From: CAISIP01 sp031396205
GTDB lineage: Bacteria > Pseudomonadota > Gammaproteobacteria > Burkholderiales > Burkholderiaceae_C
Length of the DNA stretch: 64,000 bases
NCBI GenBank assembly: GCA_031396205.1
Contig: JANNKH010000089.1
Location: 6,312 to 70,311, forward strand
Direction: 5' to 3'
Shown: positions 16,104 to 24,373 of the stretch, piece after piece
Position numbering within the stretch: position 1 is the stretch's first letter
Layout of the letters: each line of letters begins with the position of its first letter
The notes under the pieces: model-generated
What the model saw: only the letters and a program-made list of their open reading frames with translations
Databases searched by the model: none
Told to the model about the DNA's origin: nothing
Made by a program: the position numbers and the translations under genes

Positions 16104-17333
16104 ATGGCGAAAGAATACAAGGACCTGGTCGTCGGACTCGACATCGGCACCGCCAAGGTGATGGTCGTCGTGGCCGAAGTCCTGCCGGGCGGCAAACTCA
16201 AGCTGGCCGGCCTGGGGGTCGCCCCGAGCACCGGCATCCGCCGCGGCGTGGTGGTCAACATCGACGCCACCGTGCAAAGCATCCAGCTCGCGCTCAAGGA
16301 GGCCGAACTGATGGCCGACTGCAAGATCACGCGGGTCTATACCGGCATCACCGGCAGCCATATCCGCGGTATCAACTCCAGCGGCATGGTCGCAATCAAG
16401 GATCGCGAGGTGACGCAAGCCGACGTGGCCCGCGTGGTGGAGACCGCCAAGGCGATCAACATCTCGACCGACCAGCGACTGCTGCTGGTGGAACCGCAGG
16501 AGTTCATCATCGACGGCCAGGATGTCAAGGAGCCGATCGGCATGAGCGGCATCCGGCTCGAGGCCAAGGTGCATATCGTGACCGGCGCGCAGAGCGCGGC
16601 CGAGAACATCATCAAGTGCGTGCGCCGCTGCGGCCTGGAGGTCGAGCAGCTGATGCTCAACCCGCTGGCGTCCAGCCTGTCGGTGCTGACCGACGACGAG
16701 CGGGAACTGGGCGTGGGCCTGGTCGACATTGGCGCTGGCACCACCGACGTGGCGATTTTCGCCAACGGCGCCATTCGCCACACCGCCGTGATCCCGATCG
16801 CCGGCGACCTGATCACCAGCGACATCGCGATGGCGCTGCGCACCCCCACCAAGGATGCCGAGGACGTGAAGATCGACAGCGGCTGCGCCAAGCAGCTGCT
16901 GACCGATGCCGAGACCCAGGTCGAAGTGCCGGGTCTGGGCGATCGCGGGCCGCGCCTGCTCAGCCGCCAGGTGCTGGCCGGCGTGATCGAGCCGCGGGTC
17001 GAGGAGATCTTTGCACTGGTGCACCAGGTGATGCGCGAGTCCGGTTTCGAGGAGTTGTTGTCCTCGGGCATCGTACTCACCGGCGGCTCCAGCGTCATGC
17101 CCGGCATGGTCGAACTAGGCGAGGACATTTTCCTCAAGCCGGTGCGCCGCGGCGTTCCCAAATATTCCGGCGTGTTGGCCGACATGGTGGCGCAATCGCG
17201 CGCCGCCACCGTCATGGGCCTGCTGGAGGAAGCCCGGCTGGCGCGTGCACGCGGGCTCAAGGTGGCGCAGAAGAACGGTTCCATGCGCACCGCCTTCGGT
17301 CAGGTCAAGGACTGGTTTGTGGGGAACTTCTGA
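16104..17333 (+). CDS. ftsA: Cell division protein FtsA
   Basis: FtsA is the actin-like ATPase that anchors FtsZ filaments to the membrane through a C-terminal amphipathic helix. The 409-residue protein shows VVGLDIGTAKVMVVVAE (phosphate 1), the SHUTD/1C region with YTGITGSHIRGINSSGMVAI, LVDIGAGTTDVAIF (phosphate 2) and the adenosine motif VLTGGSSVMPGMVELGE. It ends in FGQVKDWFVGNF, which fits the membrane-targeting helix. A gap of 204 bases without a convincing gene separates it from ftsZ; it could hold an ftsZ promoter, but I see no clear one. Confidence 0.97.
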   Translation: MAKEYKDLVVGLDIGTAKVMVVVAEVLPGGKLKLAGLGVAPSTGIRRGVVVNIDATVQSIQLALKEAELMADCKITRVYTGITGSHIRGINSSGMVAIKDREVTQADVARVVETAKAINISTDQRLLLVEPQEFIIDGQDVKEPIGMSGIRLEAKVHIVTGAQSAAENIIKCVRRCGLEVEQLMLNPLASSLSVLTDDERELGVGLVDIGAGTTDVAIFANGAIRHTAVIPIAGDLITSDIAMALRTPTKDAEDVKIDSGCAKQLLTDAETQVEVPGLGDRGPRLLSRQVLAGVIEPRVEEIFALVHQVMRESGFEELLSSGIVLTGGSSVMPGMVELGEDIFLKPVRRGVPKYSGVLADMVAQSRAATVMGLLEEARLARARGLKVAQKNGSMRTAFGQVKDWFVGNF

Positions 17334-17537
17334 TGGCACGACATGCTTGCGGGCGCAACATCGGCAGCCCTGGCGACAGCCGCACAAGCCACCACGGCAA
17401 CTGGCTGGCGCGCGCCAGCCCGTATGGGCGATGGCGATGCAGCAAACCACCCGACCCTGGCGGCGGGCCGATGGAAAGACACACTGACACACAGACGATT
17501 CAGGCAATTACTGGCAACTGCAATTTAGGAGAACAAC

Positions 17538-18773
17538 ATGGCGATTGAAATGATGGAAGAACAGGGCTTCAACCTCGGTACCCAGATCAAGGTGATTGGG
17601 ATCGGCGGCGGTGGCGGCAATGCGGTCGAGCACATGATCGCGTGCGAGGTCGGCGGCGTGGAATTCATCTGCGCCAATACCGACGCACAGGCGCTGAGCC
17701 GCAGCGCGGCGCACAAGACAATCCAGCTCGGCGTGACCGGCCTGGGTGCCGGCAGCAAGCCCGACAAGGGCCGCGACGCCGCCGAGCAGGCGATCGACGA
17801 GATCCGCGCATCGATCGAGGGTGCGCACATGTTGTTCATCACGGCGGGCATGGGCGGGGGCACGGGCACCGGCGCGGCGCCCGTGATCGCGCGGGTGGCG
17901 CGCGAGATGGGCATCCTGACCGTGGGCGTGGTGACCAAGCCCTTCGACTTCGAAGGTGGCCGGCGCATGCTGATCGCCGACAGCGGCCTGTCCGAGCTCG
18001 AATTGAACGTCGACTCGCTGATCGTGGTGTTGAACGAAAAACTCGAGGAAGTGCTGGGCGACGACATCACCCAGGATGAAGCCTTTGCCCATGCCAATGA
18101 CGTGCTGAAGAACGCGGTCGGCGGCATCGCCGAGATCATCAACGTGCCGGCGCACATGAACGTCGACTTCGAGGATGTGCGCACCGTGATGGGCGAACCC
18201 GGCAAGGCAATGATGGGCACCGCCACCGCCGATGGACCGGACCGCGCGCGCATCGCCGCCGAGCAGGCCGTGGCCTGCCCGCTGCTCGAGGGCGTTGACC
18301 TGTCCGGCGCCAAGGGCGTACTGGTGCTGATCACCGCGAGCAAGGGATCGCTCAAGTTGTCTGAGTCCAAGCTGGCGATGAACACCATCCGCGCGTTCGC
18401 CTCGCCAGACGCGCTGGTGATCTACGGCACTGCCTACGACGACAGCCTGGGCGACCAGATCCGCGTCACCGTCGTGGCGACCGGCCTGTCCCGTCCGGGG
18501 CAGCGTCGCACTGCGCCGCCGCTGCAGGTGCTGCGCACCGGCACCGACAACGTGCCGTTCCAGATCCCGACGTTGACCAACCAGGTCCACAATCCCGCCA
18601 CGATGACCAGCCAACCATCGGGCGGCGGCATGGCGCAGCCGGACTATGGCAGCCTGGGTACGCCCGCTGTGTGGCGCGGCAGAGGTTCGGCAGCGGCCAA
18701 GGTCGACGCCCTGTCCAGTGGCGGCATGGACGACTATGAAATTCCTGCCTTCCTTCGCAAGCAGGCTGATTGA
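17538..18773 (+). CDS. ftsZ: Cell division GTPase FtsZ
   Basis: FtsZ is the tubulin homologue that polymerises with GTP into the Z ring. The 411-residue protein has IKVIGIGGGGGNAVEHMI at the start, the tubulin signature GGGTGTG at 106-112, the T7 synergy-loop segment with NVDFEDVRTVM, a variable linker after about residue 320 and the C-terminal conserved peptide DDYEIPAFLRKQ that binds FtsA and other partners. A TAGGAG sits 5 bases before the ATG. lpxC begins 43 bases after the stop and is probably co-transcribed. Confidence 0.98.
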   Translation: MAIEMMEEQGFNLGTQIKVIGIGGGGGNAVEHMIACEVGGVEFICANTDAQALSRSAAHKTIQLGVTGLGAGSKPDKGRDAAEQAIDEIRASIEGAHMLFITAGMGGGTGTGAAPVIARVAREMGILTVGVVTKPFDFEGGRRMLIADSGLSELELNVDSLIVVLNEKLEEVLGDDITQDEAFAHANDVLKNAVGGIAEIINVPAHMNVDFEDVRTVMGEPGKAMMGTATADGPDRARIAAEQAVACPLLEGVDLSGAKGVLVLITASKGSLKLSESKLAMNTIRAFASPDALVIYGTAYDDSLGDQIRVTVVATGLSRPGQRRTAPPLQVLRTGTDNVPFQIPTLTNQVHNPATMTSQPSGGGMAQPDYGSLGTPAVWRGRGSAAAKVDALSSGGMDDYEIPAFLRKQAD

Positions 18774-18816
18774 ACCCACGGCAGCGGGCAGCGAAGCGGC
18801 TTCCTACAATCGGGGG

Positions 18817-19740
18817 GTGCTACGCCAAAGAACCCTTCGCTCCCAGACCCGCGCCGTCGGCGTGGGATTGCACAGCGGCCAACGGGTGGAACTCACGCTC
18901 AGGCCCGCGCCGCCCGACACCGGCATCGTGTTCCGGCGCGTCGACCTGACCCAGCCGGTGGAGATCCGGATGTCGGCCGATGCGGTGTCCGACACCCGCA
19001 TGGCCACCACCGCATCCAGCGGCGGGGCCAAGGTCGCCACGGTCGAGCACCTGATGTCGGCCTGCGCCGGCCTGTGCATCGACAACCTTTTCGTCGACAT
19101 CACGGCCGAGGAGGTCCCGATCCTGGACGGCTCGGCAGCCTCTTTTCTGTTCCTGTTGCAAAACGCAGGTGTCGTTTGGCAGAACGCGCCACGCCGGTTC
19201 ATCCGGGTAACCCGGACCGTTGAGGTGCGCGACGGGCAGGGCAGCGCGGTGCGTTGGGCCCGCCTGGAGCCCTACCACGGCTACCGGCTCAGCTTCGAAA
19301 TCGTGTTCGACCACCCGGCGGTGGATTCAACCGGTCAGCGCGTCGCATTCGACATGGGCACTGGTTCGTACCAGCGCGACATCGCGCGCGCGCGCACTTT
19401 CGGTTTCACGCGTGATGTCGAGACGATGCGGGTCAACGGCCTGGCACTGGGCGGCGGACTGGACAACGCGATCGTCATGGACGATTACAAGATCCTCAAT
19501 GCCGAAGGCCTGCGCTACGACGACGAATTTGCCAAGCACAAGATCCTGGACGCCATCGGTGACATGTACATGCTGGGCAAGCCACTGCTGGCCAGCTACA
19601 GCGCGTATCGCTCCGGCCATGAACTCAACAACCGGCTGGCGCGCGAACTGATGGCCAGCAAGGACTGCTGGGAGATCGTGCGTTTCGACGATGAACAACA
19701 GGCACCACCGGGTTTCGCGCAGCTCGCGCCGGCATGGTAG
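18817..19740 (+). CDS. lpxC: UDP-3-O-acyl-N-acetylglucosamine deacetylase LpxC
   Basis: LpxC is the zinc-dependent deacetylase that performs the first committed step of lipid A synthesis. I choose the GTG at 18817, which gives the family N-terminus LRQRTLRSQTRAVGVGLHSGQ and a normal length of 307 residues. Zinc ligands lie in VEHLMSAC and in the segment KHKILDAIGD; the catalytic region with SGHELNNRLAREL is intact, as is TVEHLMSACAGL. Position directly after ftsZ is the classic end of the dcw cluster. A longer reading with an ATG in the 3' end of ftsZ is possible in frame but would not match the family. Confidence 0.95.
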   Translation: MLRQRTLRSQTRAVGVGLHSGQRVELTLRPAPPDTGIVFRRVDLTQPVEIRMSADAVSDTRMATTASSGGAKVATVEHLMSACAGLCIDNLFVDITAEEVPILDGSAASFLFLLQNAGVVWQNAPRRFIRVTRTVEVRDGQGSAVRWARLEPYHGYRLSFEIVFDHPAVDSTGQRVAFDMGTGSYQRDIARARTFGFTRDVETMRVNGLALGGGLDNAIVMDDYKILNAEGLRYDDEFAKHKILDAIGDMYMLGKPLLASYSAYRSGHELNNRLARELMASKDCWEIVRFDDEQQAPPGFAQLAPAW

Positions 19741-19783
19741 TGGCGCAACCCGTGGGCAGTGGCTCTGATCTGCGCAGGCGCCG

Positions 19784-19963
19784 ATGCTGATATTTCGCTG
19801 GATGATCCCGACGCTGTTTGTCGTCGCAGGCATCCTGTTTGCCGTCTTCATGGTCACCGGCGAGCCGCGCTACAAGCGGCTCGGACTGCGCGTGCTGATC
19901 GCATCCCTGGTCGCCGCATTCGGGTTCTTCGCGGTGTTGATCGCGATCAATCTGCTGGAATAG
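19784..19963 (+). CDS. Small two-segment inner-membrane protein after lpxC (59 residues)
   Basis: A 59-codon ORF begins with ATG at 19784 and ends with TAG at 19961-19963. The peptide has two hydrophobic segments, at about residues 3-22 (MIPTLFVVAGILFAVFMV) and 36-57 (VLIASLVAAFGFFAVLIAIN), joined by a short basic loop, TGEPRYKRLGLR. The hydrophobic-basic-hydrophobic layout and the charged loop argue for a real hairpin membrane protein, and similar small proteins often follow lpxC in Burkholderiales, as far as I can recall. No function is known to me. The ribosome-binding site is weak (GCAGGCG), so it may depend on translation from lpxC, 43 bases upstream. Confidence 0.65.
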   Translation: MLIFRWMIPTLFVVAGILFAVFMVTGEPRYKRLGLRVLIASLVAAFGFFAVLIAINLLE

Positions 19964-20129
19964 GCCGCAGCGGCCGGGCTCCGTCGTAACTCGGCATCGA
20001 AAGGCCAGGCGGCATCAGCATCCCCGAAAAAGCGCGTTGCGCCGACAATCGACCGTGACGTGGGCTCGCACACCGGCGCGACAGCCACACGTATCGCACT
20101 GCAATCCATTCAAGGGAGAAACCCGCACC

Positions 20130-21008
20130 ATGGTCAGACTCCAGTTTTCGATCGAACTCCAGTACGACATCGCGCCACCCGGCAGCGATTTCATCTTCAA
20201 CATCCACGCTGCACAGACACCGCAGCAGATTGTTGTGCGAGAGTCCCTGCGGCTCAGCCAGCCGCTACCGTACAGCTTGTACACCGACCCGGTCACGCAC
20301 ACACGTTACCTTCGTCTCAAGTCTGCTCCGGGGCCCTTGTTGGTGCATTACGAGGCGACCGTGGATGTAGACCATTTCCAGGCCGATCCCGCCCTGCTCG
20401 GCGAAGTGGCAGTAGCCGACCTGCCTGGCGAGGTTTTGCCCTACCTCTATCCCAGCCGCTATTGCCAGTCCGACCGGCTGCTGCGTTTTGCCATGCGGGA
20501 ATTCGGCAACCTGTGGCAGGGCTACAGCCGGGTGCAGGCGATCCGTGACTGGGTGGTCGAACGCGTCACCTTCCGCTCCAACTCCTCGGACGGCAACACT
20601 TCGGCGGTGGACACACTGGTCGAGAAGGTCGGGGTCTGTCGCGACTTCGCGCACCTCATGATCGCCCTGTGCCGTGCCGTCAATATTCCGGCCCGCTTTG
20701 CGACCGGCATCGACTACGGTGCCGATCCGGCGCTCGGTCCGACCGACTTTCACGCCTATGTCGAGGCCTATCTGGGCGACCGCTGGTACATGTTCGACGC
20801 CTCGGGGGTGGCCATTCCCATGGGTTTCGTGCGACTGGGCACCGGCCGCGACGCCGCCGACTCGGCATTTGCAACGATGTTCGGAGGCGTCATCGGAAGC
20901 GCGCCCATCATCCAGATCCAGGCCGTACCCAACGCCAACCATGTGCTGGTCGTACCCCACCACGTGCTGTTCGCACTGTCGACGGACGGCCAGCCGGTGC
21001 GCAACTGA
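20130..21008 (+). CDS. Transglutaminase-like domain protein
   Basis: This 292-residue protein has an N-terminal beta-rich domain (about 1-85) and a transglutaminase-like papain-fold domain. The presumed catalytic triad is visible: Cys170 in VGVCRDFAHL, His208 in TDFHAYVEAYL and Asp223 in YMFDAS. Such bacterial proteins are usually peptidases or amidases of unknown substrate rather than cross-linking enzymes. No signal peptide or membrane segment is apparent, so it is probably cytoplasmic. An AAGGGAGAA precedes the ATG at 20130 and fixes the start. It is convergent with ruvC; the 66-base gap holds only a weak GGCGC/GCGCC hairpin. Confidence 0.85.
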   Translation: MVRLQFSIELQYDIAPPGSDFIFNIHAAQTPQQIVVRESLRLSQPLPYSLYTDPVTHTRYLRLKSAPGPLLVHYEATVDVDHFQADPALLGEVAVADLPGEVLPYLYPSRYCQSDRLLRFAMREFGNLWQGYSRVQAIRDWVVERVTFRSNSSDGNTSAVDTLVEKVGVCRDFAHLMIALCRAVNIPARFATGIDYGADPALGPTDFHAYVEAYLGDRWYMFDASGVAIPMGFVRLGTGRDAADSAFATMFGGVIGSAPIIQIQAVPNANHVLVVPHHVLFALSTDGQPVRN

Positions 21009-21074
21009 GGAACGGTCCGCCGCGGGGTACGGCGCGACTGCGCCAACCGACCCGAACGGCCACGCGCCAGTCTG

Positions 21075-21605
21075 TCAGCGTACCGCGATGCGGCGCGTGG
21101 CATCTGCGTCGGCCAACGCGAGCAGGTGCGACATTTTGCCCGCGTGTGCATGGGTGATCGCCATTCCCAGCGCGTCGGCCGCGTCGGTACCCGGTAGTCC
21201 CGGCAGGTCGAGCAGGCGCCGCACCATTTCCTGGACCTGGCTTTTCTGGGCCTTGCCATAACCCACGACCGCCTGCTTCATCTGCAGCGCGGTGTATTCA
21301 GCCACCGGCAGGTCGCTGAACACCAGGGCCGTGATGCAGGCACCGCGCGCCTGGCCCAGCAACAATGTGGACTGCGGATTCACATTGACGAACACAATCT
21401 CGACACTGGCACAGTCGGGCTGGTAGCACTGCGTCACCTCGCGCACACCGTCGAACAGCAGCTTCAGACGGCCCGGCAGATCCGTTTGCGCCCGCTTGAG
21501 TGTGCTGATGGTGCCGCTGGCCACATAGCGCAGCGCCGACCCTTGCACGTCGACCACGCCAAACCCGGTGGTGCGCAGGCCGGGGTCGATGCCGAGAATC
21601 CGCAT
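21075..21605 (-). CDS. ruvC: Holliday junction endonuclease RuvC
   Basis: RuvC resolves Holliday junctions by paired nicks, working with the RuvAB motor. The 176-residue protein starts with RILGIDPGLRTTGFGVVD, carrying the first catalytic aspartate. It has the second acidic site in SVEIVFVNVNPQSTLLLGQA and the last two aspartates in GTDAADALGMAITHAH. The start is ATG at 21605, giving the standard N-terminus; a longer upstream reading does not match the family. It lies 10 bases after the cytidylyltransferase gene on the same strand. ruvA and ruvB are not in the window. Confidence 0.95.
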   Translation of the reverse strand: MRILGIDPGLRTTGFGVVDVQGSALRYVASGTISTLKRAQTDLPGRLKLLFDGVREVTQCYQPDCASVEIVFVNVNPQSTLLLGQARGACITALVFSDLPVAEYTALQMKQAVVGYGKAQKSQVQEMVRRLLDLPGLPGTDAADALGMAITHAHAGKMSHLLALADADATRRIAVR

Positions 21606-21615
21606 GCCGTCGGCC

Positions 21616-22605
21616 CTACAGGTCGAAGTACCAGCGTACCGAATGGAAGAACACCGGCGCCGAAAAGCACAAAGCGTCGACCCGATCGAGCAGGCCACCG
21701 GCGCCGGTCACACCGTCGCCGTGGTTGCCCCAGTTGGGAATACCGCGATCGCGCTTGATCGCCTTCATGACCAGGTGCCCCAAGGAGCCGGCCACACAGG
21801 CCACGAAAGCCATCGCCAACGCCTGTCCAGGCTTGAACGGCGTAATGCCGGCCAGCAAGCCGCCGAGCACACTGGCAGCCCCCACCCCGATGGCCCAGCT
21901 GACCCAGTTGAAGCTGCCACTGATGGCCGCCGCCACGGGCGCGCGCTTGACCCGGCGCGCGGCAACATGCTGCACCAGCATGCCGGTCTGAACCACCAAC
22001 ACCAGGAAAAACACCAGGAACGCACCGCGATCCCGATAGTTGGGAAAATCCAGTAGCAGCAACGCCGGTACATGGCTCATGCCATAAACGCACACCATGA
22101 TGCCCCATTGCAGCTTGGCGTTGCGCTCCAGAAAGCGCTGCGGGTCGTTGGCCAGCGCACTCACCACCGGAATGGCCAGGAACACATACACCGGGATGAA
22201 CACCGTGAACAGGTTGAAAGATCGTGTGCCCACCAGTGTGTATTGCAGTGGCAGGATGACAAAGAACGCCAGTACCAGGCTACGATGGTCGCCGCGGCGC
22301 GTCGGCGACAGGGTCATGAACTCGCGCAGTGCAAAAAACGATACCAGGGCGAACAGGACAATCGCACCGATATCGCCCGACAGCCAGCCGATCCAGAATA
22401 CGATCACCATCAGCCAGCTGCTGCGCAGCAGCGTATTTGCATGCGCCAGCCGCTGTTTGCGGGCCTCGGCGGCGTTGCTATCGGCTTGTTCGCGCAAGGA
22501 CAGCAACAACAATACGACGCTGGCCACGAACAGGCAACCAAATACGAACACGAACATCGCACCGACCTGCTGGGTCGCGGTCAGGCTCTTGAGATACTGG
22601 TTCAT
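21616..22605 (-). CDS. CdsA-family phosphatidate cytidylyltransferase
   Basis: This 329-residue polytopic membrane protein belongs to the CdsA family, which makes CDP-diacylglycerol from phosphatidate and CTP. It has about eight hydrophobic segments and a C-terminal signature region (LVMKAIKRDRGIPNWGN, then GLLDRVDALCFSAPVFFH) corresponding to the family motif with its conserved D-R-x-D. The region around NHGDGVTGAGG differs from classical CdsA, as in the paralogous form encoded next to PlsC-like acyltransferases. I start at ATG 22605 (MNQYLKSLTATQQVG); an ATG at 22650 would add 15 basic residues. The PlsC-like gene lies upstream on the same strand, separated by a repeat-rich gap of 378 bases. 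Confidence 0.88.
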   Translation of the reverse strand: MNQYLKSLTATQQVGAMFVFVFGCLFVASVVLLLLSLREQADSNAAEARKQRLAHANTLLRSSWLMVIVFWIGWLSGDIGAIVLFALVSFFALREFMTLSPTRRGDHRSLVLAFFVILPLQYTLVGTRSFNLFTVFIPVYVFLAIPVVSALANDPQRFLERNAKLQWGIMVCVYGMSHVPALLLLDFPNYRDRGAFLVFFLVLVVQTGMLVQHVAARRVKRAPVAAAISGSFNWVSWAIGVGAASVLGGLLAGITPFKPGQALAMAFVACVAGSLGHLVMKAIKRDRGIPNWGNHGDGVTGAGGLLDRVDALCFSAPVFFHSVRWYFDL

Positions 22606-22691
22606 GGATTGATCGGCCGATCCGCGGCGCGCTGCGCGCCAGTCCGACACTGCTTAGGTACGCACCCACATTGAGCAATCGCGTGGCGCGT

Positions 22692-22935
22692 CCGGGGGAT
22701 CAGGCTGCCAGGGCGCATGGCTCCGCGAATGTCCCCCGGCCTTCGGCCTCCTCCTTTATTTCGCTGCGCCATGCGCCCTGCCAGCCTGATCCTGGTTGCG
22801 ATTTCGGCAATCGGTGCACCAAAGACGCTCGCAGCCGAGAGGGGTGAGTGGGCGGCATAGCGAAGTAAAGGCGGAGCGATGGGCGCAGCCCATCGCGGAG
22901 GACGTGAGCGCAGCCTCCCAATCACCCCTCTCGGC
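22692..22935. repeat. Intergenic element with nested inverted repeats
   Basis: The gap between the acyltransferase and cytidylyltransferase genes holds three dyads. A 23-bp arm at 22698-22720 (GATCAGGCTGCCAGGGCGC...) pairs with 22769-22791 with one mismatch, and CCGGGGGA/TCCCCCGG is nested with it. A second pair is GCCGAGAGGGGTGA at 22834-22847 with TCACCCCTCTCGGC at 22922-22935. Inside this lies a perfect hairpin at 22876-22896, GCGATGGGC-GCA-GCCCATCGC. Short GGCC-TTC-GGCC hairpins also occur. No credible gene is present. It resembles a REP/BIME-like or small non-autonomous mobile element, but I cannot show other copies in the window. Confidence 0.8.
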
Positions 22936-22983
22936 CCGCCCAAGTCGGCTAGCAGGACCTTGCCTGCGGAATGCAGCGGCGTA

Positions 22984-23595
22984 TCAAACATCACGCAACG
23001 CAATCACCGCGGTACGGGCTCGATCGAGGAACGCTCGCCGCTCTTCGCCCTCCTGCAAATGCACCGGCGCGCCAAAGGTCACAGAACACAGCACCGGCAC
23101 CGGCACCACCTCGCCCTTGGGCATGACCCGCTGCACATTGTTGATCCAGGCTGGCACCAGCACCACCTGCGGAAAACGCAGGGCCAGGTTGTAGAGTCCC
23201 GCTTTGAAGGGCTGCGGCTCCTCGGCATAGCCACGGGTACCCTCGGGAAACAGGATGATCGAATCGCCGCGCTCCAGGGCCTCGACCAGCGGCTCCAGCG
23301 GATCCTGGTCGGCGGTTCGCTCGCGCGACACATAGATCGCATTGAACACCTGGGTCGTGATCCATTGCCTGAAAGGGGTACTTGTCCAGTAATCGCGCGC
23401 TGCGATCGGGCGCGTCAACGTACGCAGAACCTGCGGCAGCGCCGCCCAGATCAGCACCAGATCGGCATGGCTCTGGTGGTTGGCGAAATAGATGCGTTGC
23501 TCGGCCTTGGGCGGACAACCGTACCAGCGCGCCTGCGAGCCGGTCAGCAAGCGCACCAGGCCCAGCAAGAACAGTCCCATCAATTTGGCACGCAT
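22984..23595 (-). CDS. PlsC-like 1-acyl-glycerol-3-phosphate acyltransferase
   Basis: This 203-residue protein has the lysophospholipid acyltransferase core: the HxxxxD active-site motif in NHQSHADLVLIW, the substrate motif in LFPEGTRGY, and a third block VVLVPAWINNVQRVMPKGE. A single hydrophobic segment near the N-terminus (LMGLFLLGLVRLL) may anchor it. It is shorter than typical PlsC (about 240) and pairs with the CdsA-like gene downstream, suggesting a local phospholipid-synthesis module that makes phosphatidate and then CDP-diacylglycerol. The start is ATG at 23595; a longer upstream reading adds a Cys/Arg-rich stretch with no family support. Confidence 0.88.
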   Translation of the reverse strand: MRAKLMGLFLLGLVRLLTGSQARWYGCPPKAEQRIYFANHQSHADLVLIWAALPQVLRTLTRPIAARDYWTSTPFRQWITTQVFNAIYVSRERTADQDPLEPLVEALERGDSIILFPEGTRGYAEEPQPFKAGLYNLALRFPQVVLVPAWINNVQRVMPKGEVVPVPVLCSVTFGAPVHLQEGEERRAFLDRARTAVIALRDV

Positions 23596-23629
23596 GGCAC
23601 CGATGATACAAAGGCGCTTGCGCGGCGCG

Positions 23630-24364
23630 TCATGGCAACCGGGCGTGCGGCATCCGCGCGGCAATGGTCGCGGCGCGTCCCGACAGGTAGGCTGAGCCCG
23701 GCAGCTTCTCGAAAAATTTCGGCCTCGGCAGCATCACGGCCAAGCGTGCGGATTCATAGGTGCCCAGGCGCGACGCCGGCTTGCGAAAATAGTGTTCGGC
23801 CGCAGCCTGCGCGCCAAAGACGCCCTCGCCCCACTCCACATTATTGAGATAGATCTCCAGGATGCGCTGCTTGTCCAGCAGCAGCTCGAGCAGCAACGTC
23901 AGCACCAGTTCCTGGCCCTTGCGCAGCAGGGTACGTTCGCCGGACAGGAACAGATTCTTGGCCAGTTGCTGGGTGATAGTGGAGCCGCCAATGACCTTGG
24001 CGGCGCGCACATCGCGTCCCCGCGCCGCTGCGGCGCGCTGCTCGGCCAGTTCCTCGGCACGGCTGTTCTTGGCCCAGGCCTTTTCGACCGCGTCCCAGTC
24101 GACGCCATCATGATCGGCGTAGCCATCGTCCTCGGATGCGATCACGGCGCGTTTGAGGTGCTCCGACATCTGCGCATAGGGCACCCATTCCTGGCGCCAG
24201 CGCAAGCTGCCTTTCTCGTGCGTTATGCGCCAGGCCTCCGAACGCTGGAACGCGCTCGACTGCGGATCGATCACGACCATTGCCGCAATCCGGGCCACAA
24301 AGAACAGTTCCAGCGTGCATAACGCCAGCACCACCAATAACACCCAGCGCAGCAGCGGCTTCAC
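23630..24364 (-). CDS. mtgA: Monofunctional peptidoglycan transglycosylase MtgA
   Basis: MtgA polymerises lipid II into glycan strands (GT51 family) and has no transpeptidase domain. The 244-residue protein has an N-terminal membrane anchor (LLRWVLLVVLALCTLELFFV), the catalytic glutamate motif in IASEDDGYADHDGVDW, GGSTITQQLAKNLFLSGERT, the KGQELVLTLLLELLLDKQRI block and EIYLNNVEWGEGVFGAQAAA. The insert NSRAEELAEQRAAAARGRDVRAAKV before the GGST motif is longer than in many MtgA proteins (its central part is EQRAAAARGRD). It lies 9 bases after the tonB-like gene on the same strand. In many Burkholderiales I recall aroE between them; it is absent here. Confidence 0.94.
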   Translation of the reverse strand: MKPLLRWVLLVVLALCTLELFFVARIAAMVVIDPQSSAFQRSEAWRITHEKGSLRWRQEWVPYAQMSEHLKRAVIASEDDGYADHDGVDWDAVEKAWAKNSRAEELAEQRAAAARGRDVRAAKVIGGSTITQQLAKNLFLSGERTLLRKGQELVLTLLLELLLDKQRILEIYLNNVEWGEGVFGAQAAAEHYFRKPASRLGTYESARLAVMLPRPKFFEKLPGSAYLSGRAATIAARMPHARLP

Positions 24365-24373
24365 CGTTTCATC

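Noticed and set aside
17334..17537. Possible small gene between ftsA and ftsZ
   Set aside because: Short frames here have no ribosome-binding site of note and no family match; more likely leader sequence of ftsZ.
21009..21074. Possible terminator between the transglutaminase-like gene and ruvC
   Set aside because: Only a 5-bp GGCGC/GCGCC stem with no T-run on either strand.
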